A stretch of DNA of 64,000 bases from G963668185 sp965237445 (lineage in GTDB: Bacteria > Chloroflexota > Dehalococcoidia > Lucifugimonadales > G963668185): NCBI GenBank assembly GCA_965237445.1, contig OZ250142.1, forward strand, positions 1-64,000. The letters run 5' to 3'. Shown here piece by piece: positions 1 to 9,971 of the stretch. The position numbers were made by a program, and so were the translations under genes. The notes below the pieces were generated by a model. The model saw only the letters and a list, made by a program, of their open reading frames with translations. It made no database searches and had not been told where the DNA came from. Within the stretch, counting starts at the first letter, position 1, and each line of letters opens with the position of its first letter.

Positions 1-247
1 CGGGCCTTGTACCGCGTCAACCATTTTGGCCGGTGCTCTCTGGTCCTTTCCAGCGGCCTCTCATGAGCAGGCCATGGGCGAGGCGCAGGTCATCTGGGGC
101 CCCGGTGAGCGCACTTGCGGGGCTTGGAGTAAGTCAGGACCCCCGACCCGAACTAGGGCACGCCCGTCGCGCCCCAAGTGGTGCAAAGACTGGGGCAGGT
201 CAGTCGATCCAGCGCCCCGCCGGCGTGTCGGCCCGCATCAAGAGCCT
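1..247. other. no gene recognised at left edge
   Basis: This stretch downstream of the permease gene has short open frames on both strands, but none has a ribosome binding site, a recognisable motif or protein-like composition. I see no gene in it. It may be the tail of something outside the window. Confidence 0.4.
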
Positions 248-1978
248 CTAGGCAGAGCCCGTAACCTCTACAGTAATGATATCGATGTCGTGATACTTCC
301 GATGCCTCAAGGAAGAGGCATAGTGCCTCAGCAGCCGGAACGAGAGGTCACGGTCGCCAAGTATCTCAGACTGCTCGCTCACGTAGGCTAGCCTGTCCTC
401 TAGGTTCTCCTCCTCAGAGGTCGCTACGAACTCAAGCTCGACCTTCCCCTCGGCTCGCCGCGCGCTGATTATCAACTGCCTGCCGTCGCTTGCCTGATCC
501 TGGGGCAGCAGGCTCGCCAGCGTTTCCTCGCCGGCTGAACGCAGCCTGTCAGCGGATGCCTCGTTCCAGCCCGCCTGCCCTGCGAACTCACGGAGGAACC
601 GGTCGATTGTCGGGAGGGCCTCCATGCCGAACCCCACCTTCAACCGCTTGCGGCGCTGCCCTGTGACATCCAGTAGGAGCGTGAACACGATCAAGGCGAC
701 GCAGCCGATGGTCAGCCCATTGCTCAACAGCGTGTCCCATGCCCCGGTGATCAGTTCGGGGAATATCAACTGGTTCTGGAACCCTACGGCCAACCAGAAG
801 GACACGCCCACTACCACGGCCTTGCGCGCGTCGATGCCGTCCTGAACGACCATTCGCATACCTTGCACGAACAGGACCGCTAGCGCAGCGATGATGTATG
901 CGCCGAACACCGCTCCGGGAATGGCGGTGGCGACAGCTATCAACTTGGGCAGGAAAGCCGCCGCTAGCAGAATACCTCCTATGTACAATCCCACTTTCCG
1001 TGCGGCAACCCCCGAAAGAAGAACCTGCGACGAACCCCCCGGCGGCACGGTGTTGGGCAAGGCTCCGAGGAAGGCGGCCGCGAGATTGGTCAACACGACG
1101 ACGTTGAGCGCACCCTGCACCATGCGAAAGTCCGTGGCGCGCGGCTGACGCCACGAGACCTGCTGAACGGCCACCATGCCGCCGATGCCGTAGAGCGTAA
1201 CCGCCAGGTTCACGATGACGAACCCCGGCAGGAGCGCCCAAAACTCCGCGCCCAGCCGGAGGCCGAAGTCAGGCCGGGCGCCAAGGGGAGCGCCGAACCA
1301 GGCCGCATCGAGGAATGGCCGAAGGTCAAACAGGCCGAAGGGCACAGCCGTCACGATGCCCGTCAGGATTGCGACGCCCGGCGCCCACTGCTGCCATGCA
1401 GGCGGGCCAAACAACCGCAACGCGATGACGACGGCGAAAGTGGCACCCGCTACCGCAGGCGCGGCGACCGCCGTCGCGCCCTCCGGCGAATTGGAGAGCT
1501 TGTCAAACAGGACGGAGACGACTGTTGCCGCCAGCAACATGAGAACGGTGCCGGTGACGGTCGGCGTGATGATGCGGCGTAAGAGCGAGAGACGAAAGAC
1601 GAGCAGGGACTGAATCAGCGCGGCAACGATGATTAGGCTCGACAGCATAGCCGGCCCGCCAACCGCCAGCGCACTGATGCAGACCGCGATGTAGGCATTG
1701 CCGTTGGACACCCCCAGCGGGTACCCTGAGCCGAACCGCCAAACCTTGAAGGTCTGGCACATGGTGCCGATGCCGCAGACCACCAACGACACGAATAACA
1801 CCCACGAAAGGTAGCTTTCCGGCTGCCCGCTCGCCTGAACGATGATGGCCGTAGACGCCGCCAGCCCTGTCAACCGGCCAATGATTCTCTGGAAGCCGAG
1901 ACCGAGCGACGCCAGATGAGGGGGAGACTCATCCGGCTGGTAGAAGATGTGTTCGTTTGTCTGTGCCGTTGTGGTCAC
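248..1978 (-). CDS. NCS2-family (xanthine/uracil-type) permease with C-terminal ATPase-like domain
   Basis: Residues about 25-445 are a polytopic membrane protein with many hydrophobic segments. The stretch ending YPLGVSNGNAYIAV and the later IPGAVFGAYIIAAL segment fit nucleobase:cation symporter-2 permeases, which import purines or pyrimidines using the ion gradient. Residues about 450-576 are soluble and unusual for the family. They contain an N-box-like helix (RLRSAGEETLASLL) and a late helix (LSFRLLRHYASSL), the arrangement seen in HATPase_c_2/anti-sigma-factor-like domains; that assignment is inference. The start is GTG with only a weak upstream GGA. It ends in TAG. The gene is intact, unlike most neighbours. 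The next gene upstream is a broken IS110 transposase, so it appears to be transcribed alone. The substrate cannot be read from sequence. Confidence 0.85.
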   Translation of the reverse strand: MTTTAQTNEHIFYQPDESPPHLASLGLGFQRIIGRLTGLAASTAIIVQASGQPESYLSWVLFVSLVVCGIGTMCQTFKVWRFGSGYPLGVSNGNAYIAVCISALAVGGPAMLSSLIIVAALIQSLLVFRLSLLRRIITPTVTGTVLMLLAATVVSVLFDKLSNSPEGATAVAAPAVAGATFAVVIALRLFGPPAWQQWAPGVAILTGIVTAVPFGLFDLRPFLDAAWFGAPLGARPDFGLRLGAEFWALLPGFVIVNLAVTLYGIGGMVAVQQVSWRQPRATDFRMVQGALNVVVLTNLAAAFLGALPNTVPPGGSSQVLLSGVAARKVGLYIGGILLAAAFLPKLIAVATAIPGAVFGAYIIAALAVLFVQGMRMVVQDGIDARKAVVVGVSFWLAVGFQNQLIFPELITGAWDTLLSNGLTIGCVALIVFTLLLDVTGQRRKRLKVGFGMEALPTIDRFLREFAGQAGWNEASADRLRSAGEETLASLLPQDQASDGRQLIISARRAEGKVELEFVATSEEENLEDRLAYVSEQSEILGDRDLSFRLLRHYASSLRHRKYHDIDIITVEVTGSA

Positions 1979-2081
1979 TTCTAATCCGACACCTTGTCTC
2001 TGTTTCCTCTAGCCAAATGGTGCTCCCGCCATGATGCTGGCCCCTCGCCAAGTGCAGAGTGTCAAGCAACCGTATTGAACT

Positions 2082-3054
2082 TCAAGAGTTGCAACCGACA
2101 AGTGCCGGGGTTCTGGCATGCTCAGCATGCCAGGGAGAGCGCGACTTGAGCATGGAGTTGAGTATGACGAGCAGCTTACGCATGTAGGCGGTGAGGGCCA
2201 CCTTCTTCGGCTTGCCGGCCGCCAGGAGTCGCTGGTAGAAGTCCCGGATGACGGGGTTGAAGCGGCTGGCAACCATTGCTCCCATGTACAGAACTGCGCG
2301 GAGCCGCGCCCGACCACCCCAGATCTGCCCTCTTCCCCCGCACCGTGCCGCTGTCGCGGTTGAAGGGAGCCACGCCCACCAGGGCGGCGACTTGACGACG
2401 ATTCAGCGTGCCCAACTCCGGCAACTGGGATAGCAGAGCGAGGGAGAGTTGCTCGCTCACCCCGGGAACGCTGCGCAGGATGTCATCCTTCTCCCGCCAC
2501 TCTGGACTGCTGCGCAATGTCTGCCGCAGCCCTTCGTCGATGTCACTCAGCCCCTGTTCCAGCCAGGCGATGTGGGCCTCGATCCGGGGGCGGACGGCGG
2601 CGATCGCGCTTCCAAGCCTGTTCTTCTCAGCCACTACGATGGATTCGACCTGATGTCTGCGGGCAACCAGAGAACTCAGGACCTGTGTCTCGGCGTCCTT
2701 GAGAGGGCGCACCACTGGACGAACCGCGTCGGCGAAGTGGGCCAGCGCGACCGCGTCCAGCGCGTCGGTCTTGGCCAGTGTCCCGGTGGCCCTGGCGAAG
2801 TCTCGAACCTGCCTGGAGTTGACGATGGCTACTGGCAGCGTCGCAGCCGCAAGGGCTGCAACCGATGTCAGTTCCAGGCCACCCGTGGACTCCAGCACCA
2901 CTATGGCAGGGTCCAGGGCCTTGAGCCGTGAGACCAGTTCCCGGATTCCAGACTCGTCATTTGAGATGGTCCACATCTGGCCAGTGGGGCGAACCGCGAC
3001 GTCCACACAGGTCTTGGACACATCGATGCCTACGTACACTGTTTCGGGTTTCAT
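2082..3054 (-). pseudogene. IS110-family transposase, frameshifted
   Basis: The N-terminus (YVGIDVSKTCVDVAV) carries the first acidic residue of the IS110 RuvC-like DEDD domain; VLESTGG and TLAKTDALDA supply the others. The C-terminal transposase_20 part with its GVAPFNRDSGT motif follows. After RGKRA the frame changes: one extra G near 2327-2331 makes a junk tail, while the correct frame resumes as GGRARLRAVLYMGAMVASRF and runs to 2082. The start has a good GGAGG. IS110 enzymes recombine without terminal repeats and are guided by a bridge RNA encoded in a non-coding end. With the shift the protein loses its C-terminal serine domain, so it is probably inactive. Confidence 0.85.
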
Positions 3055-3265
3055 TCATACCTCCTGTGTAGAGCATTGGCCCTTCCTTGCGAGATGCGGG
3101 CTCAATCGGCCCGGGCAACCGTTCGGGCTCTGCTTGGGGATGGTACGGCGACCCTTGCTTGACAACGGTCTTTGACGACCAGGGGCGGATCGGTCTGCCG
3201 CACCACACTCCACGTCGGTGAAGTCACTATTGAGCCTGTCTCAGAAGGCCGTATCGAGGGAGTCT

Positions 3266-3313
3266 AGAGGGACACATCCCTCTGGCAGGGGGTCTGGGGG
3301 ATGTTCCCCCAGA
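3266..3313. repeat. two tandem perfect hairpins
   Basis: AGAGGGA (3266-3272) pairs with TCCCTCT (3277-3283), and TCTGGGGGA (3293-3301) pairs with TCCCCCAGA (3305-3313) across a 3-base loop. Both are perfect. They lie in the 3055-3403 non-coding interval between the start of the first IS110 gene and the end of an ISNCY remnant. They could be part of the IS110 non-coding end or an intergenic repeat; no coding signal is seen. Confidence 0.5.
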
Positions 3314-3403
3314 TACAAGACCTACCGAGGGCGGGTGGGTGGGACCGAGGCGTTTGTGCTTTTGAGACATGCTCTATTGGGAACCGTTACTAACATACAA
3401 GCG

Positions 3404-4195
3404 TGTCGATTGTCAGGATAAATGTCCGCCTAAGTGGCCAGCATAAATGTCACCCGTAGTCGGTCCGATGTTATCAGATCACTCCGTCGTGACCGTGGAG
3501 TGCTTCATGGGCGGACTCGCAGCCTCCATGTACTTCTTCGCCGTGTCCCTATGGATGCCCAGCTCGCGAGCGACCCCTCGAATCGACAGCCCCTGGCGCT
3601 TGGCCTTCTGAACAGCGTTCCACCTTGCCGTCTGAAGTGGAGTGGGCTTCCTTCTTGACATGGCTGAGGCCTTACGAACTCTGACAGCGCCGTTGTAGTC
3701 GGCATCGCTGGCGTCCATCCCAGCGTCGAGTGCTGCCAGGGTTGCCTCCCAGCGCCTGCCCAGACCGTTGAGACCACGATGTCGGAGTGGCCCGTGTGAG
3801 GAAGAGCCGTTGAAGCTTCGCAGCAGGCCCGGATGGGGTGGCGCCTCCTGGCTGGGGATGATCTCTCCGTGGTACCGCACAGCCAGCCGGCCGTCCAAGC
3901 CTTTCAGCACGTCGACCACCGTTCCGGCGTAGCTCGGCCGTTCCCTGCCAGGCAGTAACTGCAAGGTTCGCCAGCGGTACTTCACCGTGTTGTCCCTGGC
4001 CACCCTACGGCTGTGCTTGAAGCAGAGGACACTATCCAGGCACAGGTCCGGCTCCAACGGGCGGTAGGCAGCTTCGGGGTGCTGCGCCACGACTCCGAAG
4101 CGTTCGTTGAAGCGGACAAGGAAGTCCTTCAGCACGACGTTGGCCTCCTCGATGGTGGTCGCGTCTGCGAGTCTCAGCTCCGTGACCAGCCTGAT
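3404..4195 (-). pseudogene. ISNCY/IS1202-like transposase, C-terminal remnant with its terminal repeat
   Basis: The frame read from about 4195 to 3479 matches the C-terminal part of the ISNCY transposase at 9972-12526: LRLADATT, NERFGV, DNTVKYRWRTLQLLP and PSYAGTVV all align. It then continues into the C-terminal helix-turn-helix tail (GLSIRGVARELGIH). Bases 3404-3450 (TGTCGATTGTCAGGATAAATG onward) resemble the element's terminal repeat. Homology stops near 4195 where an IS110 copy begins, so the N-terminal two thirds are missing. It is a diverged relative, not a recent copy, of the element at 9905. Confidence 0.75.
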
Positions 4196-4208
4196 GCTCC
4201 TATGGACG

Positions 4209-5275
4209 TCAAGCCGCTAGTGAGATCGTCTCCGTCCGGTTCCGGAGGGCCGAGAATACCTGTCGGGCGACGTAGCGCTTGAGACAGCGGATGATCTCGG
4301 TCTTGGACAGTCCCTCTCCAATGCGCCGATCCGTGTATGCGATGGTACGGCTATCGTAGCGAAGCCTCACGAGAACGATGCGATAGAGAGCCGCGTTCGC
4401 CTGGCGATCGCCTCCCCTGTTTAGCCGGTGCCGGTTGGTCTTGCCGGAGGAGGCGGGTATGGGACTTACGCCGCACAGAGAGGCGAAAGCGGCCTCGGAG
4501 TGGAGGCGTTCAGGATTACTTCCGGCAACGACCAGGAGGGTCGCCGCCGTGTCGGCTCCAACGCCGAACATACTTAACAGGGCTGGTTCTGCCGACATGG
4601 TGAGTCGTTCGAGCTCGGCCTCTAGGTCGCGGACCTCCTTGTTGAGCTGATGGTAGCGACAGGCGAGAGAGCGGAGAGCAAACTTGGCCGCAGCGGTGGG
4701 ACCGTCCAGACGACCGGGACGGAAGCTCTTGCAGCGCGCGACTAGGGCGGAGGCAGAGAGACCATCGAGTGTTTCGCGAAGCTCGGCAGGAGCCGTTACA
4801 CTATGGCCCTCACCTGGTTGATGGCCTGGGTGCGGGCTTGACAGCCGAGTCCTTGTACTCTTCAGCATGCGGATCATCTCGACTTCGCCTTCACCTGTCT
4901 TGGGAGTCGCGTTGGCCACTCCGGCAAGGACCGCACGCGCTGCCGACTCGGCGTCGGTGGGGTCGCTCTTCCCTTTCCGCCGGCGAACTGAACGGTCAGG
5001 TCGGTTGACCTCTGCGACGGTATAGCCTCGTCCGGTCAGGAACCGGGCTAGTCCGGCGCCGTAGGAACCCGTGCCTTCGATCCCGAATGCACTGATCTCT
5101 CCCAGGCTCCGGGACCATTGCTCGAGAGCCCTGTATCCGCTGGTAGTCGCGGGCGAATGCTGCTCGCCAAGACGGACACCCTGCCGGTCAATTGCCACCG
5201 CCACATGTTCGTCCTGGTGAGTGTCGACTCCGACGACCAATTGGACACCGCGACTAACGACTCCGATCATTGACA
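4209..5275 (-). pseudogene. second IS110-family transposase with an out-of-frame patch
   Basis: The start at 5275 follows GGAG. VVGVDTHQDEHVAV, IEGTGSYG and KSDPTDAESA are the DEDD-type N-terminal motifs. GVGADTAATLLV and FASLCGVSPIPASSGKT are the C-terminal transposase_20 motifs. Between about 4797 and 4848 the residues are foreign to the family, while the neighbouring frame reads ARTQAINQVRAIV as expected. Two opposite indels therefore bracket a patch of about 17 residues. The full-length frame is restored, but a conserved helix is scrambled, so activity is doubtful. The subgroup differs from the copy at 2082. Confidence 0.8.
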
Positions 5276-5470
5276 TCTCCTCAACGATGGTGCGCAAGCT
5301 GTGTGAGCGGACAAAACTGCGATGGGATTCTGGCCAGGCTCCTATGAGGTCACTGCTCCCACAGCCATTGGCGCTGTGTGGGCCATCTCGAGGTCGGGTC
5401 GACAGATCATCCCGAGGGCATCTCCAACATTGTGTAGGAGCATCATCACGGCTGGACCAGGATTTGGGGT
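5276..5470. other. non-coding end of the second IS110 element; possible bridge-RNA region
   Basis: About 195 bases separate the transposase start from the ISNCY fragment at 5471. They contain no convincing reading frame. In the IS110 group the bridge RNA that pairs with donor and target is encoded in the non-coding end upstream of the transposase, so this is the place to look. The internal loops cannot be folded reliably by eye. Confidence 0.35.
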
Positions 5471-5759
5471 CAAGACCAGATCGGAACGGGGTCCGCGGGC
5501 CTGCGGCCCCGTGACCCAGAAAGCCCGCCCCGCTACAGTCGGTGAGGTGGAAGGCGGTGCAGAAGGCGAAACGCAAGGGGCTGTCCATCCGCGGGATCGC
5601 CCGGGAAGTGGGCATTCACAGACAGACCGTGAAGAAGTACATGAATGCCGAGAGCCCGCCCGCGCAACGTCAGAATCGCCCCAGCCTGATAGCATGGGAA
5701 TCTACTCAGAGGACATTTTCCCTTGACACTTAAGCGGACTTAATCGCTAAGCGTCGACA
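5471..5759 (+). pseudogene. ISNCY/IS1202-like transposase tail with terminal repeat
   Basis: Read on the plus strand, VRGPAAP-stop-PRKPAPLQ and GLSIRGIAREVGIHRQTVKKY match the C-terminus of the ISNCY transposase at 9972-12526. An in-frame TGA lies at 5512-5514. The fragment ends in the terminal repeat GGACATTTTCCCTTGACAC (from 5711) through GTCGACA at 5759. It lies in opposite orientation to the remnant at 3404, with an IS110 copy between them. Confidence 0.75.
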
Positions 5760-5776
5760 CAAGACCAACTCCGTGT

Positions 5777-8700
5777 CTAAGACTCTTGAGAGACCCTTCT
5801 ACTCCTCCTTAAGACAATTGACAATGCCAAGATCACAACAGTCACCAAGACGACTCCAAGAGCAAGTAACATCAGTTGCACTACAGGGAGATCATTCACC
5901 GGCCTGACGGTGATCGCTACCGATGCGGCCGAGGTGGCCACGCCGTCGCTAACGGTGTAAGTGAAGCCACCGGAGCTCGTTTCCGACCCGTCGTGCACAA
6001 ATGTGATCGTGGATCCATCCATGCTCACCGACCCGTTAACCGCATCTCCAACGGCCGAGATTCTCAGCGCCTCTCCCTCCGCGTCGACGTCGTTGAGAAG
6101 GAGCTCCGCTGTCTGTATATGGAGCGTTTCCCCTTCATCCATCAAGGCAGTGTCGCTGTTCGCCGTGGGCGCTTCGTTCACACCCCTGATGGTGATCGTC
6201 ACCGTTGCGGTCGTGGTGACCACGCCGTCGCTGACGGCGTATGCGAAGCACCGGTGCTCGTCTCCGACCCGTCGTGCACATAGGTAATAGTGGTTCCATC
6301 CATCCTGACCTTACCATTAGCAGCATCGCGCACGGCCAGGATGCTCAGCATCTCTCCCTCAGGATCGCTGTCGTTTAGCAGCAGGACCAACTGCTCCATT
6401 AGGAGCGTCTCCCTTGGTCCACCACGGCAGTGTCCCCAACTGCCGTTGGCGGATCGTTCACTGGCCTGACGGTGATCGTCACCGTTGCGATCGTGGTCTC
6501 CACTCCGTCGGTGACGGTGTACATGAAGGCCCCTGAAGTCGTTTCCGACCCGTCATGCACATAGGTGATAGTTGTTCCATCCATCCCCACCGTGCCGTTG
6601 ATCGCATTGCCGACACCTGAAAGCATCAGGGAACTCTCCGCATCGCTGTCGTTGAACAATAGGACCGACTCCTCCAGAAGGAGAGTCTCCCCCTCACCCA
6701 CAGTGGCAATGTCATCAGTCGCGTTGGGTGGGTCGTTCACCGGGCTGATTGCGATCGTCACCGTTGCGGTTGCGGTCTCCACGCCGTCGCTGACGGTGTA
6801 TGCAAAGGCACCGGTGGTCGTCTCCGAGCCGTCATGCACAAAGATGATCGTGGTTCCATCCAACCTCACAGTCCCGTTCACCGGTTCGCCAAGGGCCGAG
6901 ATGTTCAGCGTATCTCCCTCCGCATCGCTGTCGTTGAACAAAAGGACCGACTCCTCCAGAAGGAGAGTCTCCCCCTCACCCACAGTGGCAATGTCATCAG
7001 TCGCGTTGGGTGAGTCGTTCACCGGGCTGATTGCGACCGTCACCGTTGCGGTTGCGGTCTCCACGCCGTCGCTGACGGTGTATGCAAAGGCACCGGTGGT
7101 CGTCTCCGAGCCGTCATGCACAAAGATGATCGTGGTTCCATCCAACCTCACAGTCCCGTTCACCGGTTCGCCGACGGCCGAGATGTTCAGCGCATCTCCC
7201 TCCGCATCGCTGTCGTTGAACAAAAGGACCGACTCCTCCAGAAGGAGCGTCTCCCCCTCATCCATGACGGCAGCGTCGTCGGCCGCCGCTGGCGGATCGT
7301 TCACCGGTCTGACTGCGATTGTCACCGTCGCGGTGTCCATGCCATCGCTGACGGTGTATGCAAAGGCACCAGTGGTCGTCTCCGACCCGCATGAACGAAG
7401 GTGATAGAGGTTTCCTTCATGCTTACCGTGCCGTTAATCGGATCGCCTACTTCGATGATCCGAGGGTACGACTCCCCCGGTTCGACGTCGTTTCCAGGAG
7501 CAGGGCCTTCTCGATCAAGAGCGTCCCCCCCTCTATTGCTGTCAACGCGGAGGGACTGCTGACTGTCGTTGGACTATCGTCCTGTGCCAAACAGAACGAG
7601 AGGCTCTTATCGTCGACGTGCAGGTTGTCCAAACGACTCAGCGCCAGAGGCAGGCAGCCCGTGAGGTCTTTTCCCAGCACGTGGAGGACAGACAAATTGG
7701 TAAGTTCGGCAATTGCCTCCGGTATCTCGCCGGTCAGTTGGTTCTGTGCAAGTTCCAAACGCCCCAGATTGGTAAGCTTGCCTATTGCTTCCGGTAACTC
7801 GCCGGTCAGATGGTTTTGTTCAAGGTACAGACGCCCCAGATTGGTAAGTTCGCCTATTGCCTCAGGAATCTCGCCGGTCAGTTGGTTCTGCGCAAGCTCC
7901 AGATGCGTCAAAATAGAAAGTTCCCCCAGTGCCTCTGGTATCTTGCCGGTCAGTTGGTTCTGCGCAAGCTCCAGACGCCCCAGATTGGTAAGTTCGCCCA
8001 GTGCCGGCGGGATCGCTCCCGTCAACTGGTTGCCGGACAGGCGCAGAAATTCAAGCTTGGACAGAAGAGCCAACTCCTCAGGTATTGATCCGGTCAATTG
8101 GTTCGTACCGAGCGACAATGTCCTCAGGTTGATGAGTTCGCCCAATTCGGGGGGTATCGTTCCAGTGAATTGATTGTGGCTTAAGAACAACCGATCCAGA
8201 TAGACCAGCGTGCCTATCCAGGGAGGTATCGGCCCGGTAAGCTGGTTAATCTGCAGATGCACTGTTGTCAGGTTGGATAGGTTGCTCCACTCAGGTGGTA
8301 TCTCACCGGTCATTCCGGTGTCGAGTAGGTTCAGATACTCCAGATGGGAAATGTCGCCCAGCCATTCGGGAATCTCGCCACCCAATGGATTGCGACCGAG
8401 ATTCAGAACTCTCAAGTCTTCGATATTGACGAGTTCCCTCGGCATTGGTCCATCCAGTTCGTTATTGTATAAGTTCAGTACACGTAGACTCGTTAGGTCA
8501 TCTATTTCTGGTGGAATACGTCCCGTCAATTGATTGTCTGACAGATTGAGTGTTCGTAGGTTACTGAGTTCGTATATTTGGGACGGTATTGTTCCACTTA
8601 GTTGGTTGTAGCTCAGAAGCATATATTGCAGATTATCTAGTCTGCCCAACTCGGCTGGCATCTGGCCGGTTAAATCGCCGTAACTGAGGCTCAAGTATTC

Positions 8701-9585
8701 CAAACTTGAGAGGCCTCCAAAGGACGAAGGTATCGGACCGCTCCAACTGTTATCACCGAGGCTCAATTGTCTGAGGTTGGACAGTCTACCCAGCTCCGGA
8801 GGTATCTTGCCAGCAAGTCCATTATCGTACAGATTCAGTGATTCGAGGTTGCCAAGATTAGCCAGAGTAGCCGGCATTGACCCTTCCAACCGATTCTCGC
8901 CCAGACACAGAATACGCAGCCTTTGAAGGCTGCCCAGCTCTTGAGGAATTTGGCCCGTGAAATCGTTCCCGCAGAGGTTCAGCTCCCTGAGGTTTGAGAG
9001 ACTACCAAGCCATGATGGTAGATTCCCGAGCAGCCTATTGCGGGACAGATCCATCGTCGTTAGGGTAGGAAAACCTCCTGGACGGTATGGGATTGGACCG
9101 GTCAACCGGTTCTCGTAGAGGTGCAGCACCTTCAGTTTGGGCAGAGCGGCCAGCTCCACCGGAATTGTCCCGGTCAGTTCATTGTCAGACAGGTTGAGTT
9201 CGCTTAGGTTCGATAGGCTTCCCAACTGCGCCGGTACCTCTCCGTTCAGGCCCTTAAGACCAAGTTGCAGTTTGGTAACGCGCAGAGGCCATCCGGCCAA
9301 TGTGACGCCCTCCCACTGGCCAATGTAAGTATTCTCCGACCAATTCAGTACCCCTTCTTCAGCCAGTATGTCCCGGGCCTCCAAGAGTGCTGTGCAGTCG
9401 GACAACAGACCTGGGTTGTTGGCAACGTCCTCAATTGCGCCTTCAGTTGCGCAGGGACCGCTTTCGCCCTGGGCGATGTCCGGATGAAGTAGGGCGAACA
9501 GGGCAACCGTCAGTGACAATGCTATTGACGAGATAGCGAGTGACCTGTTCAAAGTTCTAGGCGCCACATTGCCGCGGTAGATCAT
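5777..9585 (-). pseudogene. giant leucine-rich-repeat plus cadherin-like-repeat surface protein, broken by four frameshifts
   Basis: The chosen start at 9585 gives a signal peptide (SIALSLTVALFALLHPDIA). About 23 plant-type LRRs follow (LxxLxLxxNxLTGxIPxxLGxLxNL) to near 7600. Six cadherin-like (tandem-95 type) repeats of about 94 residues come next, each with DEGETLLLEESVLLFNDSDA, FVHDGSET and YTVSDGVETATATVT motifs. The end is one membrane helix (LMLLALGVVLVTVVILALSIVL) and a basic RRSRR tail. Four apparent one-base deletions, near 7485, 7388, 6412 and 6252, break the frame; repairing them restores every repeat in register and gives a protein of about 1,270 residues. The architecture is that of a cell-surface adhesin or host-interaction protein. 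Whether it is dead, phase-variable or mis-assembled is open. An upstream start at 9675 is possible but lacks a better signal. Confidence 0.8.
6661..7260. repeat. 282-bp direct repeats inside the cadherin-like region
   Basis: The block beginning AGGACCGACTCCTCCAGAAG starts at 6661, 6943 and 7225, an exact 282-base (94-codon) period. The units at 6661 and 6943 carry long identical stretches, including the linker encoding VNDPPNATDD. This points to recent repeat duplication or gene conversion. Confidence 0.85.
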
Positions 9586-9971
9586 CTGCGTTGTAGGTTG
9601 ACCTTGAGTCGCGGCCCATTCAATGATCGCCGACGAAGGACAGGTAATGCCTGGACCAAACGGCGTGATTGGCAACTATGGGGTTGGCCTTCGAAGCCTT
9701 CTGCCTCGTCCCGCACATCCGACTTGGCATGCCCTCGAATTCGCGCAGTTCGCAGTTCCCCGGGAGCGGGGCATCGCCATGAGACCGGACGCACGCCTCG
9801 AATTTCTCTCACCTGCTGCCCCTCGCCAATGCTCAAAGTGCAGACTTGATTCAAAGATCTCTGTGGTCTGAGTGTCAAGGGCGGTGTCAAATTAAGCCAC
9901 GGGGTGTCGACGTTCAGCGACTATGTCCGCTTAAGTGTCAAGGGAAAATGTCCTGTTAGTAGATTGCCATG

